64,000 nt of DNA. Source: Bacteroides intestinalis (GTDB lineage: Bacteria; Bacteroidota; Bacteroidia; Bacteroidales; Bacteroidaceae). Shown here one piece after another: positions 25,617-34,308 of the stretch; within the stretch, counting starts at the first letter, position 1, and each line of letters opens with the position of its first letter. The translations under genes and the position numbers were made by a program. A model generated the notes under the pieces. The model was not told the DNA's origin. It saw nothing but the letters and a program-made list of their open reading frames with translations, and searched no databases. The DNA lies in NCBI RefSeq assembly GCF_902364365.1, contig NZ_CABJDN010000002.1:558155-622154 (forward strand), written 5' to 3'.

Positions 25617-26195
25617 ATGAAAGGCTTTAATAACTATGCGGAGCGTGAGGAGTTCTCTATATTCAAAGAATTCTTTTTGGATCATGGAAGATGCAAAGAG
25701 ATGAAGAAAAAAGAATATTTTGCGGAACAAGGCATTGTCACGACACATGCCGCCTATGTAGAGAAAGGTATGTTCCGTTATGTCTGTACGGATGAAAACG
25801 GATGTGAACATATTGTAGGCTATGCTTTCGCAGGAGAATTTGTCGGTGATTACCCACAATGCATGAAGAAAGAGAAGGCAATGGTAAGCATTCAGGCAAC
25901 AACAGATTCTCTGATATATTATGCATCTGCCCAAGAAATAACCAACTTCTTTTCCACCGACAAATCTACTCAGGAATTGGAAAAAATTTTAGCGGAAGAA
26001 CTCTTTGTCCAGACTTATAAGCGCTTGCTTGATATTTACTGTAAAACACCTGCTGAACTATATGTGAATTTAGTAAAATGCTACCCGGATTTTCTAAATT
26101 ACACCACACTCAGGGAGATAGCTTCTTTTCTTCGGGTCACTCCTGAAACAATCAGCCATATACGAAAGAGTATCAAAGGAATAGATCCTTGTTAA
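25617..26195 (+). CDS. Crp/Fnr family transcriptional regulator
   Basis: A 192-residue regulator with an N-terminal cyclic-nucleotide-binding-like beta roll (about 20-115, AYVEKGMFRYVCTDENGCEHIVGYAFAGEF) and a C-terminal winged helix (YTTLREIASFLRVTPETISHIRK, about 160-185). The cAMP-binding Arg/Glu set is not evident, as in most Bacteroides members, so the ligand is unknown. A terminator follows. Confidence 0.85.
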   Translation: MKGFNNYAEREEFSIFKEFFLDHGRCKEMKKKEYFAEQGIVTTHAAYVEKGMFRYVCTDENGCEHIVGYAFAGEFVGDYPQCMKKEKAMVSIQATTDSLIYYASAQEITNFFSTDKSTQELEKILAEELFVQTYKRLLDIYCKTPAELYVNLVKCYPDFLNYTTLREIASFLRVTPETISHIRKSIKGIDPC

Positions 26196-26222
26196 AAAAT
26201 CATAGGATTATCACTTTATTTT

Positions 26223-26260
26223 GAAGGCCTTGAAAGTATTCAAGGCTTTTCATTTTTTTA
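26223..26260 (+). terminator. Rho-independent terminator
   Basis: GCCTTGAA (26227-26234) pairs with TTCAAGGC (26239-26246) with loop AGTA, followed by TTTTC and seven T. Confidence 0.85.
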
Positions 26261-26351
26261 TGCACTTAATTTGCAGCGAGTCAGACATTAAAGACAGATG
26301 ATACCATACAAAACGTCCGGCAAAGAATAATCACTCTTAAAATACATTATT

Positions 26352-27101
26352 ATGAAACGTGTACATATTCTGTTAATGGCATTGGTGGCTCTGTCCATTC
26401 AAGGCTGCCAAGATGATTTTAATATTCCGTCCGAACAAGCAAGCAGAAGTTACGAACAGGACGCAGAAGTGCTGAACAGGTTCGTCGACATTAACAAGAC
26501 GACGCATGAGTATTATATCAATCCCAATAAGCGGACTACCGCCTTGTCTTATATTACCAATGCAGATGCGGAAGAATGGGCTGTAGTCAATTCGTTCAAT
26601 CTCGATGTATTTCAGCAGAGCATCGACCGGGTAAGCAAACTGTCCGGGCAACTTGCATCCAATCACGGAGTGGATTATGTGGTGATGATAACCGGCAACG
26701 AAATCTATGTGAGCCGTACCAAAAGCAATTCCCCTATAGTGCTGGAAAGAATAAATGAGAATGAAGCTACCCGCAGTTACTATCCCAGGACTGCTTCTTT
26801 AAAAGTAACCGATAGCGAAAAAGAATACACCGTTTATGAAAGCGGTGATATTGAAACATCCATTGAACTCTTTCCACAAGCCTACAAGAATGCAGGTTGG
26901 ACATTTCTCGTTTCTTGTGAAATGGAGGAAAACGGCAACAGACAAATGGTGAACGTGCTGTTTTGCGGTGTAGGATATCGGATGATTGCTCCCCGCTTTG
27001 CATGGCATGCAGAACGGCCAGATACGGAATGGAACTTCGAAGTAGCAAGCAATTGCGACAGCAACGCCACCATTGCAATACTTAACATCTCACATCCATG
27101 A
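26352..27101 (+). CDS. Hypothetical lipoprotein
   Basis: A 249-residue protein with a lipoprotein signal peptide (MALVALSIQGC, Cys19) and an acidic linker. The mature region looks like a mixed alpha/beta domain with a late Cys-containing beta part; no family recognised. The next lipoprotein gene overlaps its stop by 4 nt (ATGA), so both are translated together and may form a surface or periplasmic pair. Confidence 0.65.
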   Translation: MKRVHILLMALVALSIQGCQDDFNIPSEQASRSYEQDAEVLNRFVDINKTTHEYYINPNKRTTALSYITNADAEEWAVVNSFNLDVFQQSIDRVSKLSGQLASNHGVDYVVMITGNEIYVSRTKSNSPIVLERINENEATRSYYPRTASLKVTDSEKEYTVYESGDIETSIELFPQAYKNAGWTFLVSCEMEENGNRQMVNVLFCGVGYRMIAPRFAWHAERPDTEWNFEVASNCDSNATIAILNISHP

Positions 27102-27559
27102 TAAAAAGGTCATATATCTATTTGTCGTTTATCATTCTCTCCCTGCTGACGGGCTGTGTCGAGAAATCGGGCTACTACGACGACGGGCAACAAGAGATTA
27201 TTGACAACCTAACCAAGAACAAGGGGTGGGAACGATCCTTCCACATGACATCGTATGACGGCAGAGAGTGTGATGTATACGAATTGTGGGTATTCAAAAG
27301 TGATGCCACCGGCTCCCGTAAATTCGTATGGAACTATGACGATGGGGAAGTCTCCGAAAACATGGGTTATTTCCGCTGGTCGTTCACGATACCTAATTTT
27401 AAAATTATCTATATGGATAGCGGGTTATATTGGGAAATAAAACAACTGACCGCCGACAAATTGCACATATACGAAACTTATGACGATCCGATAACTGTTC
27501 CCGGACAAGATTACAGAGAATACAGGGAATATGAATCACTGCCGCTCTCTACAAAATAA
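27098..27559 (+). CDS. Hypothetical small lipoprotein
   Basis: A 153-residue lipoprotein (ILSLLTGC, Cys20) with a beta-rich mature domain of about 130 residues rich in Trp, Tyr and Asp, resembling lipocalin-like DUF proteins of Bacteroides, though this is only an impression. Its start overlaps the preceding stop. The AraC gene downstream is convergent and 10 nt away. Confidence 0.65.
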   Translation: MIKRSYIYLSFIILSLLTGCVEKSGYYDDGQQEIIDNLTKNKGWERSFHMTSYDGRECDVYELWVFKSDATGSRKFVWNYDDGEVSENMGYFRWSFTIPNFKIIYMDSGLYWEIKQLTADKLHIYETYDDPITVPGQDYREYREYESLPLSTK

Positions 27560-27569
27560 CAATACAATC

Positions 27570-28385
27570 TCAACTAAACTTTTCAAGAGAAATCCTACTT
27601 CGCGATTCCGTGAGGCAGGATTTCATATTGCATGTACGCAAATACTGCATGGGAGTTTGTCCGGTATACTTCTTAAAGTCCTTAATGAAATGATTCGTGT
27701 CGCTATAACCACTATCCGCGGTAATGCGAACCAAATCTTTCTGTACCCGAAAAGCAGTATAAGCATGGATGAACCGCTGCAAAGAAGAGTAACACTTGGG
27801 CGTCATGCCGACTGCTTCGGAAAAGTTTCGTTCCAGCCATTTATAGTTAACGCCTAAATGCGACTTTAATTCATCGATGGATAATGTTCCTTTATGCAAC
27901 TTGATATAGCGAATGGCCTCATCCAGCAGTTTATTAGATTTTTCATTTACGGATAGGACATTGCGGATACAGGTTTCTAAAAGTTCTATCTTCTCTTCTA
28001 CTTCCCCACATTGCTGCATTTCTTTCAGTAAAGCATCCGAATCATGAAATACGGATTGCAGATTCCAGAAAGGACGGGTATTGAGTTTTTTGGCATCCAA
28101 CCCAAACAAGCGGTAAAAAGATGCAGGTTTAAACCGTACTATCAGCAGATAAGTGCCCCTTCCGGAGAAACGAACAGCCATCTTTTCAAAAGACCTTGTA
28201 CTGAACCAACCGGATTTGAATCTGGAAGTCGCCTCATTATACTCCAACTCTACTTCATCTTCCGCCTCGGACAGGAATGCTAACATAGGTGTTCCGTCAT
28301 TATATGCCAAGCTATCAGATAAATCGCAGCAAGGGAAGATAAAGAAACTATCGACGTACTCTTGCATATCTTTTGCAGGAGTCAT
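27570..28385 (-). CDS. AraC-family transcriptional regulator (DUF6597-like N-terminus)
   Basis: A 271-residue regulator from ATG 28385. The N-terminal sensor (about 1-150) resembles DUF6597 (MTPAKDMQEYVDSFF), and the C-terminal AraC HTH (about 165-260) contains ITADSGYSDTNHFIKDFKKYTGQTPMQYL. The longer start at 28451 begins only 5 nt from the -7 box (CAAAAGTA, 28457-28464, minus strand), so the transcript could hardly include a ribosome site for it; GAGGGGATAAGGACA just before 28385 supports the shorter form. Confidence 0.8.
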   Translation of the reverse strand: MTPAKDMQEYVDSFFIFPCCDLSDSLAYNDGTPMLAFLSEAEDEVELEYNEATSRFKSGWFSTRSFEKMAVRFSGRGTYLLIVRFKPASFYRLFGLDAKKLNTRPFWNLQSVFHDSDALLKEMQQCGEVEEKIELLETCIRNVLSVNEKSNKLLDEAIRYIKLHKGTLSIDELKSHLGVNYKWLERNFSEAVGMTPKCYSSLQRFIHAYTAFRVQKDLVRITADSGYSDTNHFIKDFKKYTGQTPMQYLRTCNMKSCLTESRSRISLEKFS

Positions 28386-28552
28386 TGTCCTTATCCCCTC
28401 AAGAGAAGCGAAAGGATGTGATATGATATGTTCTAATAACCTTACCGGCATGTGTGCAAAAGTACATAAATATAGGATAGTACAGAACGATATGTCTAAA
28501 ATTTACCATAAGGGTTGATGTCTATGGGTTACTTTTGCCTAAAAAAAGTAAT

Positions 28553-29125
28553 ATGATTAAACCGATAACAATTTACGGGAATCCCGTACTGAGAGAAGAA
28601 TGTGTGAGTATAGAGAAAACTTATCCGGGCATCCGGGAAGTCATAGAGACGATGTGGCAGACACTGAGAAATGCAGACGGTTGTGGTCTGGCTGCTCCAC
28701 AGATCAATCTTCCTATCAAACTATTTGTAGTGAACAGCCGGGATAGCTATGCATATATGTCTGCCAGAGAAAGAGAACGTTTCTTTGCAAAAGATGATTG
28801 CGGGATAGAAGAAACATTCATAAATGCGGAAATAACAGGATACAGTGACGAGGTATGGACTACGGGAGAAGGCTGTCTGAGTATTCCCGCTCTGTATGAG
28901 GAAGTGACACGCCCCTGGTCCATAACAATAAAGTATCAGGATAAGGAATTTAATGAGCAATTCAAGGTTTACCACGGATATACGGCACGAATCATTCAAC
29001 ATGAGTTTGAGCATACGGAAGGGAAACTGTATATAGATCATTTGTCGCCTTTCAGGAAACAACTAATAAAAAACAAGTTAATACGAATAGCAAAAAAAAG
29101 AAATACTATCTTTGTGAGTCATTAA
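28553..29125 (+). CDS. def: Peptide deformylase
   Basis: A 190-residue deformylase (EC 3.5.1.88) that removes the N-formyl group from nascent proteins. The three family motifs are intact: GCGLAAPQ (43-50), EGCLS (106-110, metal Cys108) and HEFEH (150-154, metal His150 and His154, general base Glu151). It is slightly divergent in motif 1. The promoter TACTTTTG (28530-28537) lies 15 nt before ATG 28553; a TTG start at 28535 would precede the transcript start. Confidence 0.95.
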   Translation: MIKPITIYGNPVLREECVSIEKTYPGIREVIETMWQTLRNADGCGLAAPQINLPIKLFVVNSRDSYAYMSARERERFFAKDDCGIEETFINAEITGYSDEVWTTGEGCLSIPALYEEVTRPWSITIKYQDKEFNEQFKVYHGYTARIIQHEFEHTEGKLYIDHLSPFRKQLIKNKLIRIAKKRNTIFVSH

Positions 29126-29370
29126 TACAGCAACTACCGGATTTCTTGAAAGAGTTACGGCAATATATTCCACCAAAGAATTGAAAGAAAAAGCAACTAT
29201 CCGAAAATTGCCGTATATAATTTGAATGTTATCATTACTGTAGAATATCACTGACCGGTTTTTGCCATAACTTTTTATTTTCATAATTGTTATAGTTTGC
29301 AATATCGAATTAGGAGTTTTGCTCCGGGTTCGGTTGTATATCAAACAATTAATGTATTAATTTATTTTTT

Positions 29371-30615
29371 ATGGCTTCAATAAAATTAATGTTGAACTTA
29401 AGCCGGAGGTTGAATGACGGAACCTATCCACTCGTCTTTCAGATTATTCATAATAGGCGCAAGAAGCTCCTGTACACAGGGTTTCATGTAATGAAAGAGG
29501 AATTCGATTCCAGGAAAAGGAAGGTAAATACCCACCGGAGAGTGAATGTGAAAATAAACCGTGAAATTCGCAGAATGTATCGGCTGCTTAGTAAACGTAT
29601 TCTTGAACTCGACAGTTCCGGTGAGGAATACAGCGTACATGAGATTACATCAGAAACGCCTCAGAGTCCCATAAGATGTTTTTACCTGCTAAAGTATATA
29701 AGTACTCAAATAGAATGGAAAAAAGAGATCAGTAAAGAGGGTATTGGAGCTGCTTATCACAGCACCAAGCAGTCGCTATCCAAGTTTCTTGGAAACCAAG
29801 ACATACGGATGTCTCAGATAAACCCAAAGTTCGTTGCCCGCTACATAGACTTTTTGAGAAACGAAGGGGCAGGAGAAAACACTGTAAACTTTTACATACG
29901 CAATTTCCGCACATGCTATAACCTCGCAGTAAAAGAGGGCTTGGTTTCGCATGAAGAGTATCCGTTCAATGACATAAACGCCAAACCTTGCCGCACCATC
30001 AAACGTGCTTTGAGTCGCGAAGACATGTCCCGCCTGTTACATCTTCATCTTCCGGAAAACTCAACTTTACAATTTGCACGGGATCTTTTTTTGTTCAGTT
30101 TCTATACACAGGGAATGTCCTTTGTAGATATTGCTTTCTTGCAACAGAAACATATCTGTGATGAAATAATCAGTTATTCGCGCCATAAGTCGAAGCAATT
30201 GATTCACATCGGGATTACTCCTCAGATACAAGAACTGTTCAACCGGTACGGAATGAACAGGGATACCAATGATAAAGAATCCTATATGTTCCCCATTATA
30301 AATCCTCAAAATGCAGGTAAAAAACAAATTTCCGCATACAAGCAGTATCGGTCGGCCCTGTCCCGTATCAATCGTGCTTTGAAAAAAATAGCCGGTGATC
30401 TGAATATCCGTACTCCCTTAACCACATACGTAGCACGCCACACCTGGGCAACTCTGGCCCGTGACAACGGTGTACCGATTTCAACTATCAGTGCAGGGCT
30501 GGGACACACAACAGAAGACATGACACATATATACCTTAAGGAGCTTGATACAGACCATCTCAAACAAGTCAACAAAATGATGAATAATCTTATTTTAAAT
30601 GTTAAATTGAGATAA
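29371..30615 (+). CDS. Tyrosine recombinase (SAM-like integrase), probable DNA invertase
   Basis: A 414-residue tyrosine recombinase of the Bacteroides type: N-terminal arm-binding DUF-like region, SAM-like core-binding domain (about 110-205) and catalytic domain (about 215-405). Box II reads YVARHTWAT with Arg356, then GLGHTTEDMTHIYLKEL with His379 and nucleophile Tyr388. The position of the first catalytic Arg is occupied by Ser in YTQGMSFVDIA, as reported for the CTnDOT integrase. It ends 49 nt before the left inverted repeat of the adjacent invertible segment, so it is the likely invertase. Confidence 0.88.
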   Translation: MASIKLMLNLSRRLNDGTYPLVFQIIHNRRKKLLYTGFHVMKEEFDSRKRKVNTHRRVNVKINREIRRMYRLLSKRILELDSSGEEYSVHEITSETPQSPIRCFYLLKYISTQIEWKKEISKEGIGAAYHSTKQSLSKFLGNQDIRMSQINPKFVARYIDFLRNEGAGENTVNFYIRNFRTCYNLAVKEGLVSHEEYPFNDINAKPCRTIKRALSREDMSRLLHLHLPENSTLQFARDLFLFSFYTQGMSFVDIAFLQQKHICDEIISYSRHKSKQLIHIGITPQIQELFNRYGMNRDTNDKESYMFPIINPQNAGKKQISAYKQYRSALSRINRALKKIAGDLNIRTPLTTYVARHTWATLARDNGVPISTISAGLGHTTEDMTHIYLKELDTDHLKQVNKMMNNLILNVKLR

Positions 30616-30663
30616 TTATTTTTCCGCATTAAGTAAATTCAGTATATTTGTCAAATATAAATA

Positions 30664-30680
30664 TCTATTTAGAATAGAGA
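30664..30680 (+). repeat. Left inverted repeat of the invertible segment
   Basis: TCTATTTAGAATAGAGA, the reverse complement of 31902-31918. Confidence 0.75.
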
Positions 30681-30720
30681 TACACCTATAATAATCCTAT
30701 GCAACTTTTGTTTCACGCTA

Positions 30721-30728
30721 CAAAGATA
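30721..30728 (-). promoter_or_regulatory. Outward-facing -7 box in the invertible segment
   Basis: CAAAGATA on the plus strand is TATCTTTG on the minus strand, an exact -7 consensus with no gene in front of it in this orientation. It faces the 3' end of the recombinase gene. After inversion it would occupy about 31854-31861 on the plus strand, 135 nt before the major fimbrial subunit start. Confidence 0.6.
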
Positions 30729-30733
30729 CGTCA

Positions 30734-30759
30734 TTTTTACATACGTCTATATGTAAAAA
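30734..30759. terminator. Bidirectional terminator inside the segment
   Basis: TTTTTACATA (30734-30743) pairs with TATGTAAAAA (30750-30759); A and T runs on both sides allow termination in both directions, insulating the outward promoter from AraC transcription. Confidence 0.7.
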
Positions 30760-30808
30760 AGTCCAATAAGTTTTATATTTAGTCCATAGGGGTATTAAAT
30801 AAACAATT

Positions 30809-31687
30809 TTATTGATTTTCAATGCGATAGTGCTCTATCAGTTGTTTAGGCGTACAGCCGAAGTGTTGCTTGCAATAGTGCGTAAAATTAACTTGTGAGT
30901 CAAACATAAATTTCACCATCAATTCTTTAACTGTTACATCAGGGCGCATTGCTTCATCCAGTATTCTGCGATTCCTCTGTTTCACAATCCAGCATTTGGC
31001 CGTCATTCCAAATACAATTTTAAATTTGGTAAAAAAACTACTCCTACCCATATTAGAGATATTAATTAGCGCTTCAACATTATCCGCCTTCTGATAGTTC
31101 TCTAAAATCATCTGCTTAAAAAGAAAATCCTGCCCTATGATGGGATAAAACAGGCTGGCAATCTCCTTTTTTGTATAAAACCCGCGTATTAGAAAAAACA
31201 GTTCTTTTGCCATTAATTCGTGCAAATGCCCGCAATTCATCCCACTCTTTAGGCAAAAGGTCAGCACTTCCAGACAAGGAGTAATTGGATAACGAATTTC
31301 AATAGCTTGAAAGTTATATTCAATTGTTTCGCAAATACCTGATAGCGATTGTAAAACAAACATGTCACAATTACCCGGAGGAGTATCAAATGATAAAGCA
31401 ATCAGTTTAGCACCACTACTGCCCCAACCACTGAATGCAGACATCTTAGGTAACAGAATCATTGTTCCGGCACTAAACCTGCGTTTATTAAATTGATCCT
31501 GGCTAATAACAAATTCTCCATCAAGAAACAGTAGCAGATAGTTCCAGCATGCACATTCTTTATGGATAGACACCTCTTGCTCTAACTCTATATATTTAAA
31601 ACCGGATTCCACTTGATTTAAGTAATTTCTACACGAAAGGTGCTCCTCGGTATAAAGCAGTTTATTAAGTAAAATTTTACGACCCAT
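30809..31687 (-). CDS. AraC-family regulator within the invertible segment
   Basis: A 292-residue regulator. The first 180 residues form a divergent sensor with no clear cupin motif; the C-terminal region (about 190-288) is an AraC double HTH (NISNMGRSSFFTKFKIVFGM, then FDSQVNFTHYCKQHFGCTPKQLIEHY). Its promoter, TATATTTG on the minus strand (31800-31807 as CAAATATA), also lies in the invertible segment, so the gene is expressed in either orientation. It may regulate the fimbrial operon or the recombinase; that is inference. Confidence 0.8.
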   Translation of the reverse strand: MGRKILLNKLLYTEEHLSCRNYLNQVESGFKYIELEQEVSIHKECACWNYLLLFLDGEFVISQDQFNKRRFSAGTMILLPKMSAFSGWGSSGAKLIALSFDTPPGNCDMFVLQSLSGICETIEYNFQAIEIRYPITPCLEVLTFCLKSGMNCGHLHELMAKELFFLIRGFYTKKEIASLFYPIIGQDFLFKQMILENYQKADNVEALINISNMGRSSFFTKFKIVFGMTAKCWIVKQRNRRILDEAMRPDVTVKELMVKFMFDSQVNFTHYCKQHFGCTPKQLIEHYRIENQ

Positions 31688-31901
31688 AAGATTCTATATT
31701 TAATGTATTTATTTTGTTTGTTTCAGTATTGTTTCAGCATTGTTTCAGTACCGGATATCATAATGCACTTACCTATAAAATATTGCAGCAATAATCCTGC
31801 AAATATATTCAAGTATAGATAGCGCAAAGCCTACTCCTTTCTATCTTAAAAACAGCATATTATGATATCCAGACACTTACATAAGAATTTATTTTTCCGG
31901 C

Positions 31902-31918
31902 TCTCTATTCTAAATAGA
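31902..31918 (-). repeat. Right inverted repeat of the invertible segment
   Basis: TCTCTATTCTAAATAGA, the exact reverse complement of 30664-30680. No TAnnTTTG box is seen between here and the fimbrial start at 31996, so the operon appears promoterless in this orientation. Confidence 0.75.
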
Positions 31919-31995
31919 GCTTCACTCAAAATAATTGCTCGAAATCAAAACAAACAAACAATTATTATCAATTTTATTAATTTAAAAAACGTTGT

Positions 31996-33252
31996 ATGAA
32001 AGTAAAAAGTTTATTTTTTTTAATGTGCGCAATAGCAGCATTAACAAGCTGTTCGCAGAATGACGATGAAATTCCGGGTATAGATAGCAATGCACCGGAA
32101 GCCAAAGTTGTCATAAAATTGGCAGGAAACGGTAATCAGACAGATAGCAGAGCAGCAGGTTTGCCTACTAATGAAACATTGCTGGCAAGTAATCAAAAGG
32201 TGAATAACCTTACAATATTTGTATTCAACAGTTCCGGAAACGTTATTGCGAAAAAGTATATTGATACTCCGGCACAGGGAGCTAATGAAGTGTCAACTAC
32301 GACAGATGCCACAGAAGTGGCAGTTGTTACCAATACAGGAGACCAGACAACTACAGGAGGAATGTTTGTCGCTGTTTCAAGCAAGACTGCGCTCAAGGCT
32401 GTGCTGGCAAATATGCTTGCAGCCCCGACAGATCCTGCCGGTGCAGTAACACAGAAGGATGACAATCTCTATATGTCAGGATTAGGAACTCTGTCTGCTT
32501 TCGCTAAGGATGGTGAGGTAATGAAAGCCAATGTAACAATACAGTTGAACTATTTGTCGGCCAGAATACAGCTCAAAGAAATTTCATTCAATGGTAAAGG
32601 TCAAGATAATAAATATGTTCAGGCAAACTCATTTGACACAACTGATGATGCAAACTTTACTATCACACGTGTGTACCTAATGAATGTACAGAGAGCCACG
32701 CACTTCCTGCCTGCTACCGCGAGCGGTACCGATTATATCGCACAAGACGATAAACAATACACCGGTGGTGTAACGTGGTCTGCACCATGGACGGGTACAG
32801 AGCCGAATAGTTATAAACCTAATAATGAATATACCATAGAGGCCGGTTCAGACAAATTTACGACTACTACAAATAATATCTCGAACATAGGACATTGGTA
32901 CACATTCGCAAATACCGGTGTTTCAGATATCGCTAAGCATCCTACAGCACTCGTGGTTGAAGTGAAATGGAGAAAAACGCAAGCTGATTCAGGTCAGGGT
33001 ATTTCAAAAGAAGATCAGACCTTGTATTTCACCGTTTATTTCGGAGGCGGAGACCAGGCGGAACTTGCGCCGGGTAAGGTTTACACCGTGTCTCTGGCAC
33101 TGAACGGTAACTTTAAACCTACCAACGATGGCGGTACCGGCGGTGGTGGTACCGAAGATCCGACTAAACCGACCGTAAGCAGTGCCATAGAGGTTACCGT
33201 TACTCCGGCAACTTGGGATCTGATACCGGAGATTAGCAAAGAATGGACATAA
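31996..33252 (+). CDS. Major fimbrial subunit (FimA/Mfa1-like lipoprotein)
   Basis: A 418-residue precursor with lipobox ALTSC (Cys19), then a beta-rich fimbrillin fold in two parts. N-terminal strand EAKVVIKLAG and LTIFVFNSSGNVI are typical of the FimA/Mfa family, and the C-terminus (SAIEVTVTPATWDLIPEI) provides the donor strand in these type V pili. Pro-subunits are lipid-anchored, cleaved after an Arg by an extracellular protease, and polymerise. The position as first gene of the operon with a strong hairpin after it fits the major subunit. Confidence 0.85.
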   Translation: MKVKSLFFLMCAIAALTSCSQNDDEIPGIDSNAPEAKVVIKLAGNGNQTDSRAAGLPTNETLLASNQKVNNLTIFVFNSSGNVIAKKYIDTPAQGANEVSTTTDATEVAVVTNTGDQTTTGGMFVAVSSKTALKAVLANMLAAPTDPAGAVTQKDDNLYMSGLGTLSAFAKDGEVMKANVTIQLNYLSARIQLKEISFNGKGQDNKYVQANSFDTTDDANFTITRVYLMNVQRATHFLPATASGTDYIAQDDKQYTGGVTWSAPWTGTEPNSYKPNNEYTIEAGSDKFTTTTNNISNIGHWYTFANTGVSDIAKHPTALVVEVKWRKTQADSGQGISKEDQTLYFTVYFGGGDQAELAPGKVYTVSLALNGNFKPTNDGGTGGGGTEDPTKPTVSSAIEVTVTPATWDLIPEISKEWT

Positions 33253-33304
33253 TCCCGGGATTGACATCCTGACCGATGCCCCTGCGGGGTATGCAAACTT
33301 ATCA

Positions 33305-33342
33305 GAAACATCTGCTACAGCAGTGCCTGCAGCAGATGTTTC
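33305..33342 (+). other. Strong intercistronic hairpin after the major subunit
   Basis: GAAACATCTGCT (33305-33316) and AGCAGATGTTTC (33331-33342) form a perfect 12-bp stem. No T run follows, so it probably stabilises the upstream mRNA or partly limits read-through, favouring major over minor subunits. Confidence 0.6.
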
Positions 33343-33381
33343 TAAACCTCCTAAGAAATAAAATAAGAAAGAAAACCCATT

Positions 33382-34278
33382 ATGACAGGCGATTACAGAT
33401 TCCGGTCCATCCCGGGTATATTTTACTTCATGTTCACATTGCTGTTGTCGGGATGCATAGCCGAGAATACCGATGATTGTTACACAGGTATTCCGCTGAC
33501 AGTGGAACTGCCTGCCGACATTTCGCCTCAAGCCATGAAAGATATAAGTCTCTATGTATTCGATGACAAAGACAGGCTACTCGATGTATTCGCGATAAGC
33601 GGCATGGAACCCGTGACCCTGAACTATCCGGACATCCCCATGTTCCACTGCGTAGCCTTGTGCAACACGCAAGACGGCACTATGTCCGTCAGTCCTCCCG
33701 AAAAGGGCGGCGCATGCTCTGACGGCTTCATATCACTGAAGCCCGCTGAACCCACAAGGGCGGAACAGGACATCTTTACCTCTCCCGCCGATTTGCTCTA
33801 CGGAGAGCTTGAAATTGAAAATAACACAACGCACGCTCAGCCTGAAAGACAAATTATAGTTGTCTCCCGCATGACGGCGTCAATGAATATAACCCTGCGC
33901 GGATTGCAACGGCTCACCGGCACGAAAGACGGGGACTACTCACTCGTGGTTCGCGAAACAAGCAGCCGGATGAATTTCGACGCAACGTACGGAGGAACTC
34001 CCGCTTCTTATTCCCCACCTGTAAATTTAGCAGCAAACAAAGACTTCGAAGTTTCCATGTTCCGGCTTTTCCCCACTGTAGATGCCACCGGGCTTACCAT
34101 CGAAATCTACCACAAAGGAACTTTGCTCAAAAGCGTACATGCCGACGGCAACGGAAACCCCATTATCCCCGTGGTGGGTAAAACCACGAATCTCTTATTG
34201 AACTTCGAAGGCTCCGTAAACGTAGAGATTGAAATTACAAGTTGGGGCGAAACAGTCGTCTGGAAAGAATACAATTGA
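33382..34278 (+). CDS. FimB/Mfa2-family fimbrial anchor subunit
   Basis: A 298-residue lipoprotein (LLLSGC, Cys25) with the family pattern CYTGIPLTVELP, ISLYVFDDKDRLLD, and VSRMTASMNITLRGL. Mfa2/FimB proteins cap and anchor the fimbria to the outer membrane and control its length. It lies second in the operon, as in Porphyromonas fim/mfa clusters. Confidence 0.85.
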   Translation: MTGDYRFRSIPGIFYFMFTLLLSGCIAENTDDCYTGIPLTVELPADISPQAMKDISLYVFDDKDRLLDVFAISGMEPVTLNYPDIPMFHCVALCNTQDGTMSVSPPEKGGACSDGFISLKPAEPTRAEQDIFTSPADLLYGELEIENNTTHAQPERQIIVVSRMTASMNITLRGLQRLTGTKDGDYSLVVRETSSRMNFDATYGGTPASYSPPVNLAANKDFEVSMFRLFPTVDATGLTIEIYHKGTLLKSVHADGNGNPIIPVVGKTTNLLLNFEGSVNVEIEITSWGETVVWKEYN

Positions 34279-34308
34279 TTTTTTTGATTCTCAAAGAAAG
34301 AATAGGAT

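Larger units (their letters stand above)
30664..31918. mobile_element. Putative invertible DNA segment (phase switch)
   Basis: The 17-bp sequence TCTATTTAGAATAGAGA at 30664-30680 recurs as its exact reverse complement at 31902-31918. Each copy is a near-palindrome (CTATT/AATAG arms) with a three-base asymmetric centre, as in tyrosine-recombinase crossover sites. The segment contains an AraC gene, a bidirectional terminator and a -7 box pointing outward at its left end; the recombinase gene lies just outside. Inversion would bring that promoter upstream of the fimbrial operon. Confidence 0.75.

Noticed and set aside
29078..29344. 88-codon minus-strand frame over the 3' end of def
   Set aside because: It overlaps def, has no promoter or ribosome site that I can see and no recognisable protein features.
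33253..33360. Open +1 frame after the major fimbrial stop (about 35 codons)
   Set aside because: It could suggest a frameshifted C-terminus, but the main frame already ends with a plausible donor strand; the extension is low-complexity and contains the hairpin.
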